From: Methanocorpusculum sp. | GTDB lineage: Archaea; Halobacteriota; Methanomicrobia; Methanomicrobiales; Methanocorpusculaceae | Direction of reading: 5' to 3' | NCBI GenBank assembly: GCA_029987045.1 | Contig: DALTWN010000084.1 | Location: 1 to 5,128 of the forward strand | Length of the DNA stretch: 5,128 nucleotides | Shown: in pieces, positions 1 to 5,128 of the stretch | Numbering within the stretch: position 1 is the first letter of the stretch | Layout: each line of letters begins with the position of its first letter | Program-made: the position numbers and the translations under genes | The notes under the pieces: generated by a model | Databases searched by the model: none | The model's input: the letters and a program-made list of their open reading frames with translations, nothing else | Told to the model about the DNA's origin: nothing

Positions 1-31
1 CAGGTACCAAGACCTCGACAGTTTCTGCCAT
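1..31 (-). CDS. rpl11: Ribosomal protein L11 (uL11), N-terminal fragment
   Basis: Only the first ten codons lie in the window; the rest runs off the left edge. They read MAETVEVLVP from an ATG at 31-29, which is the typical start of archaeal L11 (family pattern M-A-E-x-V-E-V-L-V-P-G-G-K-A, from memory). L11 sits at the base of the L7/L12 stalk on 23S rRNA and forms part of the GTPase-associated centre. Three things support the call despite the short stretch: a good Shine-Dalgarno GGTGAT ends three nt before the ATG, a TTTATAA box lies about 70 nt upstream, and rpl11 is the gene expected after ftsZ-secE-spt5 in many euryarchaea, on this same strand. A short chance reading frame cannot be fully excluded. 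The plus-strand frames over this stretch lack comparable signals. Confidence 0.8.
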   Translation of the reverse strand, partial: MAETVEVLVP

Positions 32-34
32 TTT

Positions 35-40
35 ATCACC
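35..40 (-). promoter_or_regulatory. Shine-Dalgarno site of rpl11
   Basis: The minus strand reads GGTGAT followed by AAA and the ATG. GGTGAT matches the part of the archaeal Shine-Dalgarno consensus (AGGAGGTGAT) that pairs with the 3' end of 16S rRNA. It fixes the rpl11 start. Its upstream edge touches the palindrome at 41-54. Confidence 0.75.
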
Positions 41-54
41 GTATGCCGGCATAC
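41..54 (-). promoter_or_regulatory. 14-nt perfect palindrome in the rpl11 leader
   Basis: The sequence GTATGCCGGCATAC is its own reverse complement. In RNA it could fold as a 5-bp stem (GUAUG/CAUAC) with a CCGG tetraloop ending exactly where the rpl11 Shine-Dalgarno site begins. As DNA it could instead be a dimeric protein-binding site, though it lies downstream of the inferred transcription start. The palindrome is seen directly; any regulatory role is inference. Confidence 0.45.
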
Positions 55-95
55 CTGAGGGTAGCGCGACATTGGTTTAATTAGGTTAGTTTCTG

Positions 96-108
96 AGGTT
101 ATAAACCT
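96..108 (-). promoter_or_regulatory. TATA box in a dyad, probable rpl11 operon promoter
   Basis: On the minus strand AGGTTTATAACCT contains TTTATAA, a good archaeal TATA element. A start site about 25 nt downstream, near 75-78, would give rpl11 a leader of about 45 nt that includes the palindrome and Shine-Dalgarno site. The element is nearly symmetric (AGGTT/AACCT arms around ATA), and the plus strand reads TATAAA at 100-105, so it could also fire towards the exporter. A wider inverted repeat, TTAGGTT/AACCTAA, pairs 81-87 with 104-110. I see no convincing purine-rich BRE on either side, so direction rests on gene position. Confidence 0.5.
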
Positions 109-167
109 AACGACGAAAATCATCAGAATACGCCCGAATTAAGCCCGATTTCTCTGAAAAACACAGA

Positions 168-180
168 ACTATACCTTTAT
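168..180 (+). promoter_or_regulatory. Possible TATA-like element of the MFS gene
   Basis: The sequence ACTATACCTTTAT lies about 22-34 nt before the ATG at 202, with an A-rich run (GAAAAA, 156-161) upstream that could act as a BRE. Its spacing would put the transcription start at or very near the ATG. That fits the absence of any Shine-Dalgarno site before the gene. The match to the TATA consensus is weak. The TATAAA at 100-105 is the main alternative and would give a leader of about 75 nt. Confidence 0.3.
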
Positions 181-201
181 CGCGTTTTATCACGAAGTAG
201 T

Positions 202-1590
202 ATGCACACTATGGGAGTTGACCTCAGCCGCCGCGGACCTGCATACCTGTTCATGATCGTCGCAGCTGTCGCGGTATTCATGGACTATCTCGATTCAAGC
301 ATCGTAGCCATAGCCCTGCCGGAAATCGCCGCGGATTTCGCCGTAACCAGTTCCACATCATCCTGGGTACTCATCTCCTATCTTCTCTCCATCGGATGTT
401 CGCTCGTCATCTGCGGCAAAATCGCCGACCGAACCGGAAAATACAAACTGATATTTACGACAGGATTCATCCTGTTCACCGTTGCATCGCTCTTCTGCGG
501 CCTTGCACCCTCGATGACCATTCTCATCATCTGCAGATTCATCCAGGGTTTCGCCGCGGCATTCATGTGTGCAACTGCGACCTCGCTCATCAATCTGCAT
601 CTGCCGACACGCATCCAGGCGATTGCGACGGGCGTTATCGCAACCGGCGGCGGCATCGCCCTGGCGGCCGGACCCGGTATCGGCGGACTGCTGACGGATG
701 TCCTCTCCTGGCACTGGATATTCTTCATCAATGTCCCGATAGGCATTCTCGGCATTCTCGGCGCCCTGTTCCTTATTCCCAGAGATAGACCGGTCGAAAA
801 ACCAACGACCCGGTTCGATGGCATCGGTGCAGGACTGTTCGCGGTCACCATGGTCGCACTGCTTACCGGCCTTGATTTCGGCGCACAGGAAAACTGGCCG
901 GTATACAGTATCATTCTGGTCTGTATCGCACCGATATTCGGAGCGGTATTCATCTGGTATGAACTCCGGCATCACGACCCGGTTCTTTCTGCACAGCTGT
1001 TCAAGAACCGGACGGTCATGTTCGCATCGCTATCGACCACGTGTTCGACTGCAGCATTCTTCGGCAGTATCTTCATCCTGCCGTTCTATTTCGCCGCAAT
1101 AGGATACTCTGCACTGGTTTCCGGCCTTATCCTTCTGATTTCACCGGCATGCATCGCTCTTGCAGGAATCCCCTCCGGAATGCTGTCCATCCGGTACGGC
1201 TGCAGATTCCTCTGCACGCTTGGAACGCTGATCCAGGCTATCGGCATGGGGGTGCTGATTGCCGGTATCTTTTCGGCACTGATTCCGCTCATCATTGTCG
1301 GACTGGTTATCTCCGGCATCGGCAGCGGTCTCAATGAAGGCCCGTCCATTCGCAGAATCACCATCCACAGCCCGCTCGAACTGCAGGGTTCATCCGGCGG
1401 CCTGGTATTTACCTGTATGAACGTCGGCTGCGTTCTTGGCGTCGCACTCTTTTCCGTCGTTGCGGCCGCCGCATCCGGAAGTCCAGACTATACGATATTC
1501 GGTATAACCATATCCTGTATTCTCGGTGCCCTGTTCGCTCTGATTGCGTGCGTCACATCACAGGCGGCACGGGACACCATCAAATCATAA
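202..1590 (+). CDS. MFS exporter, EmrB/QacA (DHA2) type, 14 helices
   Basis: A 462-residue membrane protein, the usual size for 14-helix drug:proton antiporters. Hydrophobic segments lie at about 14-36, 53-72, 81-101, 104-127, 138-163, 169-192, 207-223, 234-252, 274-298, 303-325, 335-354, 357-378, 398-424 and 430-452. Family motifs are in order: LDSSIVAIALP (30-40, motif D1), GKIADRTGKYK (72-82, motif A), RFIQG (112-116, motif B), GPGIGG (157-162, the antiporter motif C) and WHWIFFINVPIG (170-181). The family exports organic cations, drugs, bile acids or metabolites using the proton gradient. The substrate here cannot be inferred, and no regulator or adaptor gene adjoins it. ATG 202 is chosen as the first ATG; ATG 211 would remove three residues only, and neither has a Shine-Dalgarno site. 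It is the only plus-strand gene and lies between spt5 and rpl11, which are normally adjacent in related archaea. No frameshift or truncation is seen. Confidence 0.93.
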   Translation: MHTMGVDLSRRGPAYLFMIVAAVAVFMDYLDSSIVAIALPEIAADFAVTSSTSSWVLISYLLSIGCSLVICGKIADRTGKYKLIFTTGFILFTVASLFCGLAPSMTILIICRFIQGFAAAFMCATATSLINLHLPTRIQAIATGVIATGGGIALAAGPGIGGLLTDVLSWHWIFFINVPIGILGILGALFLIPRDRPVEKPTTRFDGIGAGLFAVTMVALLTGLDFGAQENWPVYSIILVCIAPIFGAVFIWYELRHHDPVLSAQLFKNRTVMFASLSTTCSTAAFFGSIFILPFYFAAIGYSALVSGLILLISPACIALAGIPSGMLSIRYGCRFLCTLGTLIQAIGMGVLIAGIFSALIPLIIVGLVISGIGSGLNEGPSIRRITIHSPLELQGSSGGLVFTCMNVGCVLGVALFSVVAAAASGSPDYTIFGITISCILGALFALIACVTSQAARDTIKS

Positions 1591-1592
1591 GA

Positions 1593-1610
1593 TTTTCAGA
1601 ACCGATTTTT
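1593..1610 (+). terminator. Oligo-T terminator candidate of the MFS gene
   Basis: TTTT (1593-1596) and TTTTT (1606-1610) follow the TAA at 1588-1590 within 20 nt, with no stable hairpin. Archaeal RNA polymerase terminates on such T-runs, so the tract plausibly ends the exporter transcript before it enters spt5 antisense. The runs are short, so efficiency is uncertain. Confidence 0.4.
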
Positions 1611-1639
1611 CGAGAGCGGATAGATCAGCAGAATTCTGC

Positions 1640-1656
1640 AAAAGAGTAAGAAAAAA
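1640..1656 (-). terminator. Oligo-T terminator candidate of the spt5 operon
   Basis: Reading the minus strand, TTTTTT (1656-1651) and TTTT (1643-1640) in a pyrimidine-rich stretch begin about 20 nt after the spt5 stop. This is the typical archaeal intrinsic terminator form and would end the dtdA-ftsZ-secE-spt5 unit. Next to it lies a 12-nt palindrome, GCAGAATTCTGC (1628-1639), with no loop to speak of, so I do not count it as part of the terminator. Confidence 0.5.
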
Positions 1657-1675
1657 GATTTTGTGGGTTGGAGAA

Positions 1676-2152
1676 TTAGTCCTGATTCTTGTCGATTACC
1701 CGGACATTGTCGCCGCGGACGGTAATCGGAATCGGGACGATGGACTCATAGAGTTCGACGGTGATTTCCTCTTTGGTGTGGTCTACGCGTTTAACCACTG
1801 CCTTTTCACCCTTGAACGGACCTGCTATGAGTTCAACGATGGTTCCTTCATCAATGCCTGCAACAGCCGGTTTCGGGACAAGGAAGTGTTTGATCTCTTC
1901 CATGGATGTCTCGCTTTTCAGAACCACTGTCGCGTGCGCGATTGATTCAACAAGTTCCTCAATACGCGCATGTACCTCTGGACTCTCCACAAAAACATAT
2001 CCTTTGATGTCTTCCGGAACAATCACGGATGTTACGACAACATCGGTCATCTCATTTTCGATGGCATCTTTGATGTTATCGGCTACCGTCCGCTCATGCT
2101 TTGACGTCGTCTTGATGATGTAGTAGTGGTTTCCGAATTCTGATTCTGTCAT
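1676..2152 (-). CDS. spt5: Transcription elongation factor Spt5 (NusG family)
   Basis: A 158-residue protein with the archaeal Spt5 plan: an NGN domain (about 8-93, opening with HYYIIKTT and containing the core strand GYVFVE at 51-56), then one KOW domain (about 100-155) with the signature GTIVELIAGPFKGEKAVV (103-120). With Spt4 (RpoE'', not in this window) it binds the RNA polymerase clamp across the DNA cleft, raises processivity, and through KOW can contact RNA or the ribosome. Length is normal for the family (about 145-160). The ATG at 2152 lies three nt after the secE stop (TAA-GCA-ATG). No Shine-Dalgarno is visible before it, so translation probably depends on ribosomes finishing secE. 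It is the last gene of the minus-strand unit. The next gene leftwards is the convergent exporter instead of rpl11. Confidence 0.95.
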   Translation of the reverse strand: MTESEFGNHYYIIKTTSKHERTVADNIKDAIENEMTDVVVTSVIVPEDIKGYVFVESPEVHARIEELVESIAHATVVLKSETSMEEIKHFLVPKPAVAGIDEGTIVELIAGPFKGEKAVVKRVDHTKEEITVELYESIVPIPITVRGDNVRVIDKNQD

Positions 2153-2155
2153 TGC

Positions 2156-2422
2156 TTATGCCGTGAATGGGAGGAGGACATAGTAGAAGAGCAGATAGAT
2201 CAGGAACCCGATGATACCGATGATGGCAATTCCGAGTGCTGCAACTGCAGAAATCTTCCAGAATTCTTGCTTGGTCGGTCTGCGAGCGAGTTTCAGAACA
2301 CGAATGTATTTTCTGAAGAATTCGCTTACACTCTCTCTTTTCTTTTCATTCTTTTTCGAGGCAGTCTTCGAAGTGGTTTTCTTTTCTTCTTTCTTTGCTG
2401 CTGGTTGTATTGTATCTGTCAT
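2156..2422 (-). CDS. secE: Preprotein translocase subunit SecE (Sec61-gamma)
   Basis: An 88-residue single-span protein and small subunit of the SecYE-beta channel, clamping SecY in the cytoplasmic membrane. An amphipathic, basic segment (about 34-56, with YIRVLKLARRPTKQEFW at 39-55) is the conserved SecE/Sec61-gamma core. One transmembrane helix follows at about 59-80, with GIIGFLIYL at 69-77. Archaeal SecE is usually about 55-65 residues; the extra length here is a lysine-rich, glutamate- and serine-containing tail (about 9-31), probably disordered. The ATG at 2422 is preferred because GGGG precedes it by 9 nt. An in-frame TTG at 2437 would add MGIFY but has no Shine-Dalgarno. It lies 18 nt after the ftsZ stop and 3 nt before spt5, the common archaeal order. 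Confidence 0.93.
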   Translation of the reverse strand: MTDTIQPAAKKEEKKTTSKTASKKNEKKRESVSEFFRKYIRVLKLARRPTKQEFWKISAVAALGIAIIGIIGFLIYLLFYYVLLPFTA

Positions 2423-2431
2423 ATAGAATAT

Positions 2432-2435
2432 CCCC
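2432..2435 (-). promoter_or_regulatory. Ribosome binding site deciding the secE start
   Basis: GGGG in the 18-nt ftsZ/secE gap lies 9 nt before ATG 2422. It is a partial match to the Shine-Dalgarno consensus, but it favours this ATG over the TTG at 2437, which is preceded only by the AT-rich, pyrimidine-containing end of ftsZ. Confidence 0.5.
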
Positions 2436-2440
2436 AAGGA

Positions 2441-3793
2441 TTATTTCAGGAAATCAATTTCAAATTTGGATTTCTGTACCTGACTGGTACTGGTCTGGGA
2501 AACCGTGTTGCTTGCCTGTCCCTTTCCGTAAATCTGCGGAGACTGAACACCGGTTACGATAATCATAGTGCGCATCTTGCCCTGCATTTCCGGATCGATC
2601 TGGACACCCCAGATGATGCGTGCGCTCGGGTCAATCTTGTGATAAACTTCCTGAACAACGCTTTCTGCTTCGGTCATGGTCATATCCGGACCACCGATGA
2701 CGTTGATGAGAGCTGCAGTTGCACCGGTGATATCAACATCGAGCAGCGGAGAGCGCAGTGCCTTCTTGATGGAGTCGCTTGCCTTGTCTTCGGAATCGGA
2801 TTCGCCGACACCGATCATGGCGATACCGCCCTGTTCCATGACGGTTCTGACATCGGCAAAGTCCAGGTTGACCAGTCCCGGCAGGGTAATCAGTTCGGTA
2901 ATTCCCTTGACTGCACGCATCAGGACTTCATCGGAGACCTTGAATGCCTGGGAAAGCGGCAGGCGCGGAACAACTTCAAGGATTCTGTCGTTCGGAATGA
3001 CGATGACGGTGTCTGCGACTTCACGCAGGCGTTCGAGACCGATTTCCGCATTTTCCATACGGGTTGCACTTTCACTGGTAAACGGAAGCGTGACGATGGC
3101 GATGGTCAATGCGCCGATTTCCTTTGCAATCTTGGATACAATCGGTGCGGATCCGGTACCGGTTCCTCCGCCAAGACCTGCAGTGATGAAAACCATGTTG
3201 CTGCCGTTCAGTGCACGGCGAATCTGGTCTTCGGATTCAATTGCCGCCTCTTCTCCTCTCTGCGGGATAGCGCCTGCACCAAGACCCTTGGTGGTCTGGC
3301 GTCCGATAAGGATACGCTTGCCTACTCTGCCGCGAAGCATGGATAAGTGCTGTGCATCGGTGTTGAGTGCGTAGATTTCTGCACCTTCGATACCTTCTTC
3401 ATAGATACGTGCTACCGTGTTGGATCCTCCACCACCACAACCGACAACGGAAATCTTGGTCTTAAGGGATTTCAGAATGTCATCGAAGTTGTCCTCGTCA
3501 TCATCGGTTTCTGCGGCAGGCTGTTTCGGCGTGCTGAAACTGTACTGGCTTGCATAGTCGACATCGGCTTTTGCCGGTGCGGCTGCCGGAGCTGCTGCCG
3601 GTGCCTTCTGAGTCGGCCACGGACGAGCGGATGCCGGCTGCTGGTTCTGCGGAGGGAGTTCGACTGTCTCTTCTTTCTTGGTTCCAAGAACAGCCTGTGC
3701 CTCTGCATCGTAGATCGCGGAGATAATCGAATCGTCGCGAGAGACGTCTTCGAACCGCTTGCGTGAAAGTGCTTCTTCAACAATGGATCTCAT
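2441..3793 (-). CDS. ftsZ: Cell division protein FtsZ, archaeal FtsZ1 type
   Basis: A 450-residue tubulin-like GTPase that polymerises into the mid-cell division ring. The GTPase core starts near residue 111. Seen in order are the T1 loop GCGGGGSN (118-125), NTDAQHL (144-150), the nucleotide signature [12 protein letters not shown] (206-217), R245 in the following nucleotide-contact segment, NDR (268-270), and the T7 synergy loop NLDFADV (309-315) with catalytic acids D311 and D314. All catalytic positions are intact. The C-terminal domain ends at about 417, followed by a short Gln/Ser/Thr linker and the tail KFEIDFLK, probably the peptide bound by SepF-type anchors. Unusual is the stretch before the core: a conserved-looking start ([12 protein letters not shown]), then a Pro/Ala/Gln-rich linker (about 46-76) and an acidic patch (96-105), about 110 residues in all, longer than I expect for the family. 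Position beside secE-spt5 supports FtsZ1. Start ATG 3793 has GGAG 10 nt upstream and lies 4 nt after dtdA. Confidence 0.97.
   Translation of the reverse strand: MRSIVEEALSRKRFEDVSRDDSIISAIYDAEAQAVLGTKKEETVELPPQNQQPASARPWPTQKAPAAAPAAAPAKADVDYASQYSFSTPKQPAAETDDDEDNFDDILKSLKTKISVVGCGGGGSNTVARIYEEGIEGAEIYALNTDAQHLSMLRGRVGKRILIGRQTTKGLGAGAIPQRGEEAAIESEDQIRRALNGSNMVFITAGLGGGTGTGSAPIVSKIAKEIGALTIAIVTLPFTSESATRMENAEIGLERLREVADTVIVIPNDRILEVVPRLPLSQAFKVSDEVLMRAVKGITELITLPGLVNLDFADVRTVMEQGGIAMIGVGESDSEDKASDSIKKALRSPLLDVDITGATAALINVIGGPDMTMTEAESVVQEVYHKIDPSARIIWGVQIDPEMQGKMRTMIIVTGVQSPQIYGKGQASNTVSQTSTSQVQKSKFEIDFLK
3572..3604 (-). repeat. 12-nt tandem repeat coding for the Ala/Pro linker of FtsZ
   Basis: On the coding strand the unit CCGGCAGCNGCN occurs about two and a half times, encoding [11 protein letters not shown] (FtsZ residues 64-74). 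It is in frame and a multiple of three, so slippage would change linker length without breaking the gene. Confidence 0.6.
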
Positions 3794-3797
3794 GAGT

Positions 3798-5123
3798 TTA
3801 ATTCTCCATTTTCGGGATTTTGATGGATGTCTTCGTGACAGTCGTCACCATATCCGGCGTGATTACCTTCCCGTCTGCAAGAGTCACCTCTGATCCGGAA
3901 GCTAGCTTTCCGAAGAGAGGGCCAGACGGAACCCCAAGCGTACGCGCAAGCCTGGGGTCGAACTGCCGGCGGACCACCGTCAACGTGTCATTGTCCACCA
4001 TGGTTTCCCATGTACGGGTAATATATTGGATTGATAAGCCTATTAAGTTCACCGATAACTCTGCCGATTTTTTCTCATCAGATAAAAAGATTGGCATCAA
4101 TTTCCCACTTTGACCCGTCGTATGGAAGATACCGCCGGTCGCATCCAGCCAGGACATAAGAGCATGGTCATCCTTTCCAAAGGCAAGACTGAACAGATCG
4201 GCAGGAAGACAGATCTTGGCAGGAGTTCCATCGGGAATTTCTCCATGCCGGTGGAGTTTCAACGCAGGGTCGATGGATTTCGCATACGCAAGATAACGGT
4301 TCCGGCATGCAAGCGACATGTGATTGAGGTCGCCAAGCTCCCCTTCAGTGAGTTCCGGGATACCGAGCGTCTGCAGAATCCCGTCGATACGGGCAGCTTC
4401 GTCACGTGTCATTGCCTTGCGGTCGATATGCGCCGCAAGAACGCCTCCGGATTTTTCCGCCATCTGCGCAACGATGTCCCGAGTGACCGCACCCACATCA
4501 CGGGAATGCATGATATGGCCGAATCCTCCTTTTGTTTCAAGTGCAATGGCCGTCTGCCGTGCAGCATAATGCGTTCCGCCAAATCCGATCAGAGGAATGA
4601 CTGCGGATTCCGGTCTGGCATACAGGACGCTTTTTGCTACCGCCGTATAGGCACGTTCATCATTCCATTCGGTAAGAGTACTGCCGACCTCGACGAAAAA
4701 CGACGGAACGGGGAAATCCGTCGGGCCGTGATGTGTTATTTCATAGGATACCCGATACCCTTCCGGCACGAACTTTGCCTCATTCTGCAATACGGCTTTC
4801 ATCCATGCAGGCAGACACCTGGCAAGTTCTCCGTCGTTTCCGCCAAGCTGTGCAACTCCGTAGTTTCCTGCCGGATGGACCGTAAGGACCGGTACCGGAT
4901 TCACACTCGAATGACGCGACACGACAATAACGAGATCCGCATCCGGATTGATCTGCGATGCATCGGTATGGATAATCCGGTCCTTTGACGTATGGAAGGT
5001 GACCTCATTCCCATCGAAGAGCGGGAATGCCGCACGTCCCTGTTCATCAATCAGTTTATCTATGGTACGACGGATATTGACACCCGCCACATCCTGTTCA
5101 GAGTTGAGAATATCGATTATCAT
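3798..5123 (-). CDS. dtdA: D-aminoacyl-tRNA deacylase DtdA (GEK1 family), long form
   Basis: It hydrolyses D-amino acids mischarged onto tRNA, such as D-Tyr-tRNA, freeing the tRNA for reuse; the family is a cytoplasmic zinc enzyme. The N-terminal catalytic part (about 1-260) shows the family blocks: [19 protein letters not shown] (69-87), the strictly typical THHGPT (130-135), PSFFVEVGS (140-148), [12 protein letters not shown] (180-191) and GHIMHSRDV (202-210). The conserved histidines H71, H83, H131, H132, H185 and H203 include the likely metal ligands. At 441 residues it is much longer than the roughly 270-residue Pyrococcus type. The C-terminal 170-180 residues form an added domain whose end (388-426) carries [12 protein letters not shown] (396-407), resembling a tRNase Z motif. 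ATG 5123 gives an N-terminus that aligns with the family; only 5 nt upstream are visible, so its ribosome site and any promoter are outside the window. Four nt separate it from ftsZ. Confidence 0.92.
   Translation of the reverse strand: MIIDILNSEQDVAGVNIRRTIDKLIDEQGRAAFPLFDGNEVTFHTSKDRIIHTDASQINPDADLVIVVSRHSSVNPVPVLTVHPAGNYGVAQLGGNDGELARCLPAWMKAVLQNEAKFVPEGYRVSYEITHHGPTDFPVPSFFVEVGSTLTEWNDERAYTAVAKSVLYARPESAVIPLIGFGGTHYAARQTAIALETKGGFGHIMHSRDVGAVTRDIVAQMAEKSGGVLAAHIDRKAMTRDEAARIDGILQTLGIPELTEGELGDLNHMSLACRNRYLAYAKSIDPALKLHRHGEIPDGTPAKICLPADLFSLAFGKDDHALMSWLDATGGIFHTTGQSGKLMPIFLSDEKKSAELSVNLIGLSIQYITRTWETMVDNDTLTVVRRQFDPRLARTLGVPSGPLFGKLASGSEVTLADGKVITPDMVTTVTKTSIKIPKMEN
3804..3807 (-). promoter_or_regulatory. 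Shine-Dalgarno site of ftsZ inside the dtdA 3' end
   Basis: GGAG lies 10 nt before the ftsZ ATG and inside the last sense codons of dtdA (ATG-GAG-AAT-TAA). Ribosomes ending dtdA therefore cover the ftsZ initiation site, which suggests coupled translation of the two. Confidence 0.65.
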
Positions 5124-5128
5124 AAGCA

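Larger units (their letters stand above)
1676..5123 (-). other. Probable operon dtdA-ftsZ-secE-spt5
   Basis: Four co-directional genes with gaps of 4, 18 and 3 nt, no room for internal promoters between them, and an oligo-T tract after the last gene. The promoter must lie right of the window or serve genes further upstream. The ftsZ-secE-spt5 order is common in euryarchaea; dtdA at the head is what the sequence shows here. Confidence 0.75.

Noticed and set aside
3..80. Plus-strand frame ending at TAA 78-80 as the tail of a gene to the left
   Set aside because: The minus strand gives a better explanation: L11-like MAETVEVLVP with a GGTGAT ribosome site in the expected gene order. The plus-strand tail has no recognisable sequence.
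358..975. Minus-strand open frames of about 200 codons
   Set aside because: Antisense to the exporter, whose membrane helices and MFS motifs are clear; the translations are charged and low in structure.
1544..1945. Plus-strand open frame crossing the exporter 3' end, the convergent gap and spt5
   Set aside because: It would overlap two confident genes and has no family features.
2423..2437. TTG start at 2437 for secE
   Set aside because: It adds five residues atypical of the family and has no Shine-Dalgarno site, while ATG 2422 has GGGG 9 nt upstream.
2267..3346. Long plus-strand open frame of 359 codons
   Set aside because: It lies antisense to secE and ftsZ, whose products are unmistakable. 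Its translation is rich in Cys, His and Asp without any recognisable domain, and it is a by-product of ftsZ codon use.
4110..4988. Plus-strand open frame of 292 codons
   Set aside because: Antisense to dtdA, with no ribosome site or family motif; basic, Cys/His/Arg-rich translation typical of a shadow frame.
1..5128. Mobile element, CRISPR array, tRNA or defence system
   Set aside because: I found no transposase or integrase motifs, no regularly spaced repeats, no tRNA cloverleaf and no defence-type domain; every large stretch is accounted for by housekeeping genes and one exporter.

Overview
The window looks like the chromosome of a euryarchaeal methanogen. Methanomicrobiales is the best guess, something like Methanocorpusculum, but that is judged from protein flavour and roughly 50% GC and not from any search. 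The evidence is an archaeal information-processing cluster with archaeal-type Spt5, a single-span SecE (Sec61-gamma type), a tubulin-like FtsZ1, a DtdA-type D-aminoacyl-tRNA deacylase, the start of an archaeal ribosomal protein L11 gene, and archaeal signals (GGAG and GGTGAT Shine-Dalgarno sites, TTTATA boxes, oligo-T terminators).

Layout. On the minus strand, read from the right edge leftwards, four tightly packed genes appear to form one transcription unit: dtdA (3798-5123), ftsZ (2441-3793), secE (2156-2422) and spt5 (1676-2152), with gaps of 4, 18 and 3 nt. In many euryarchaea ftsZ-secE-spt5 runs straight into the ribosomal genes rpl11-rpl1-rpl10-rpl12. Here the path is interrupted: a 14-helix MFS exporter of the EmrB/QacA (DHA2) type (202-1590) lies on the plus strand, convergent to spt5. 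The first ten codons of rpl11 then appear on the minus strand at the extreme left edge (1-31). The old cluster is therefore probably still present, but split by a gene in the opposite orientation.

Intergenic regions. The 170 nt between rpl11 and the exporter (32-201) are a divergent promoter region. It holds a near-symmetric TATA box inside a dyad (96-108), related AGGTT half-sites, a possible second promoter close to the exporter start, and a 14-nt palindrome directly against the rpl11 Shine-Dalgarno site. The 85 nt between the exporter and spt5 (1591-1675) carry T-tracts on both strands, as expected for back-to-back terminators.

How the genes fit together. The minus-strand unit combines translation quality control (DtdA), cell division (FtsZ), protein export (SecE) and transcription elongation (Spt5), all housekeeping. 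The exporter is accessory and its substrate cannot be read from sequence. I see no undescribed defence or mobile system. The points most worth following are the exporter inside the spt5/rpl11 junction, the long C-terminal half of DtdA with a tRNase Z-like motif, the long N-terminal linker of FtsZ, and the rpl11 leader structure.
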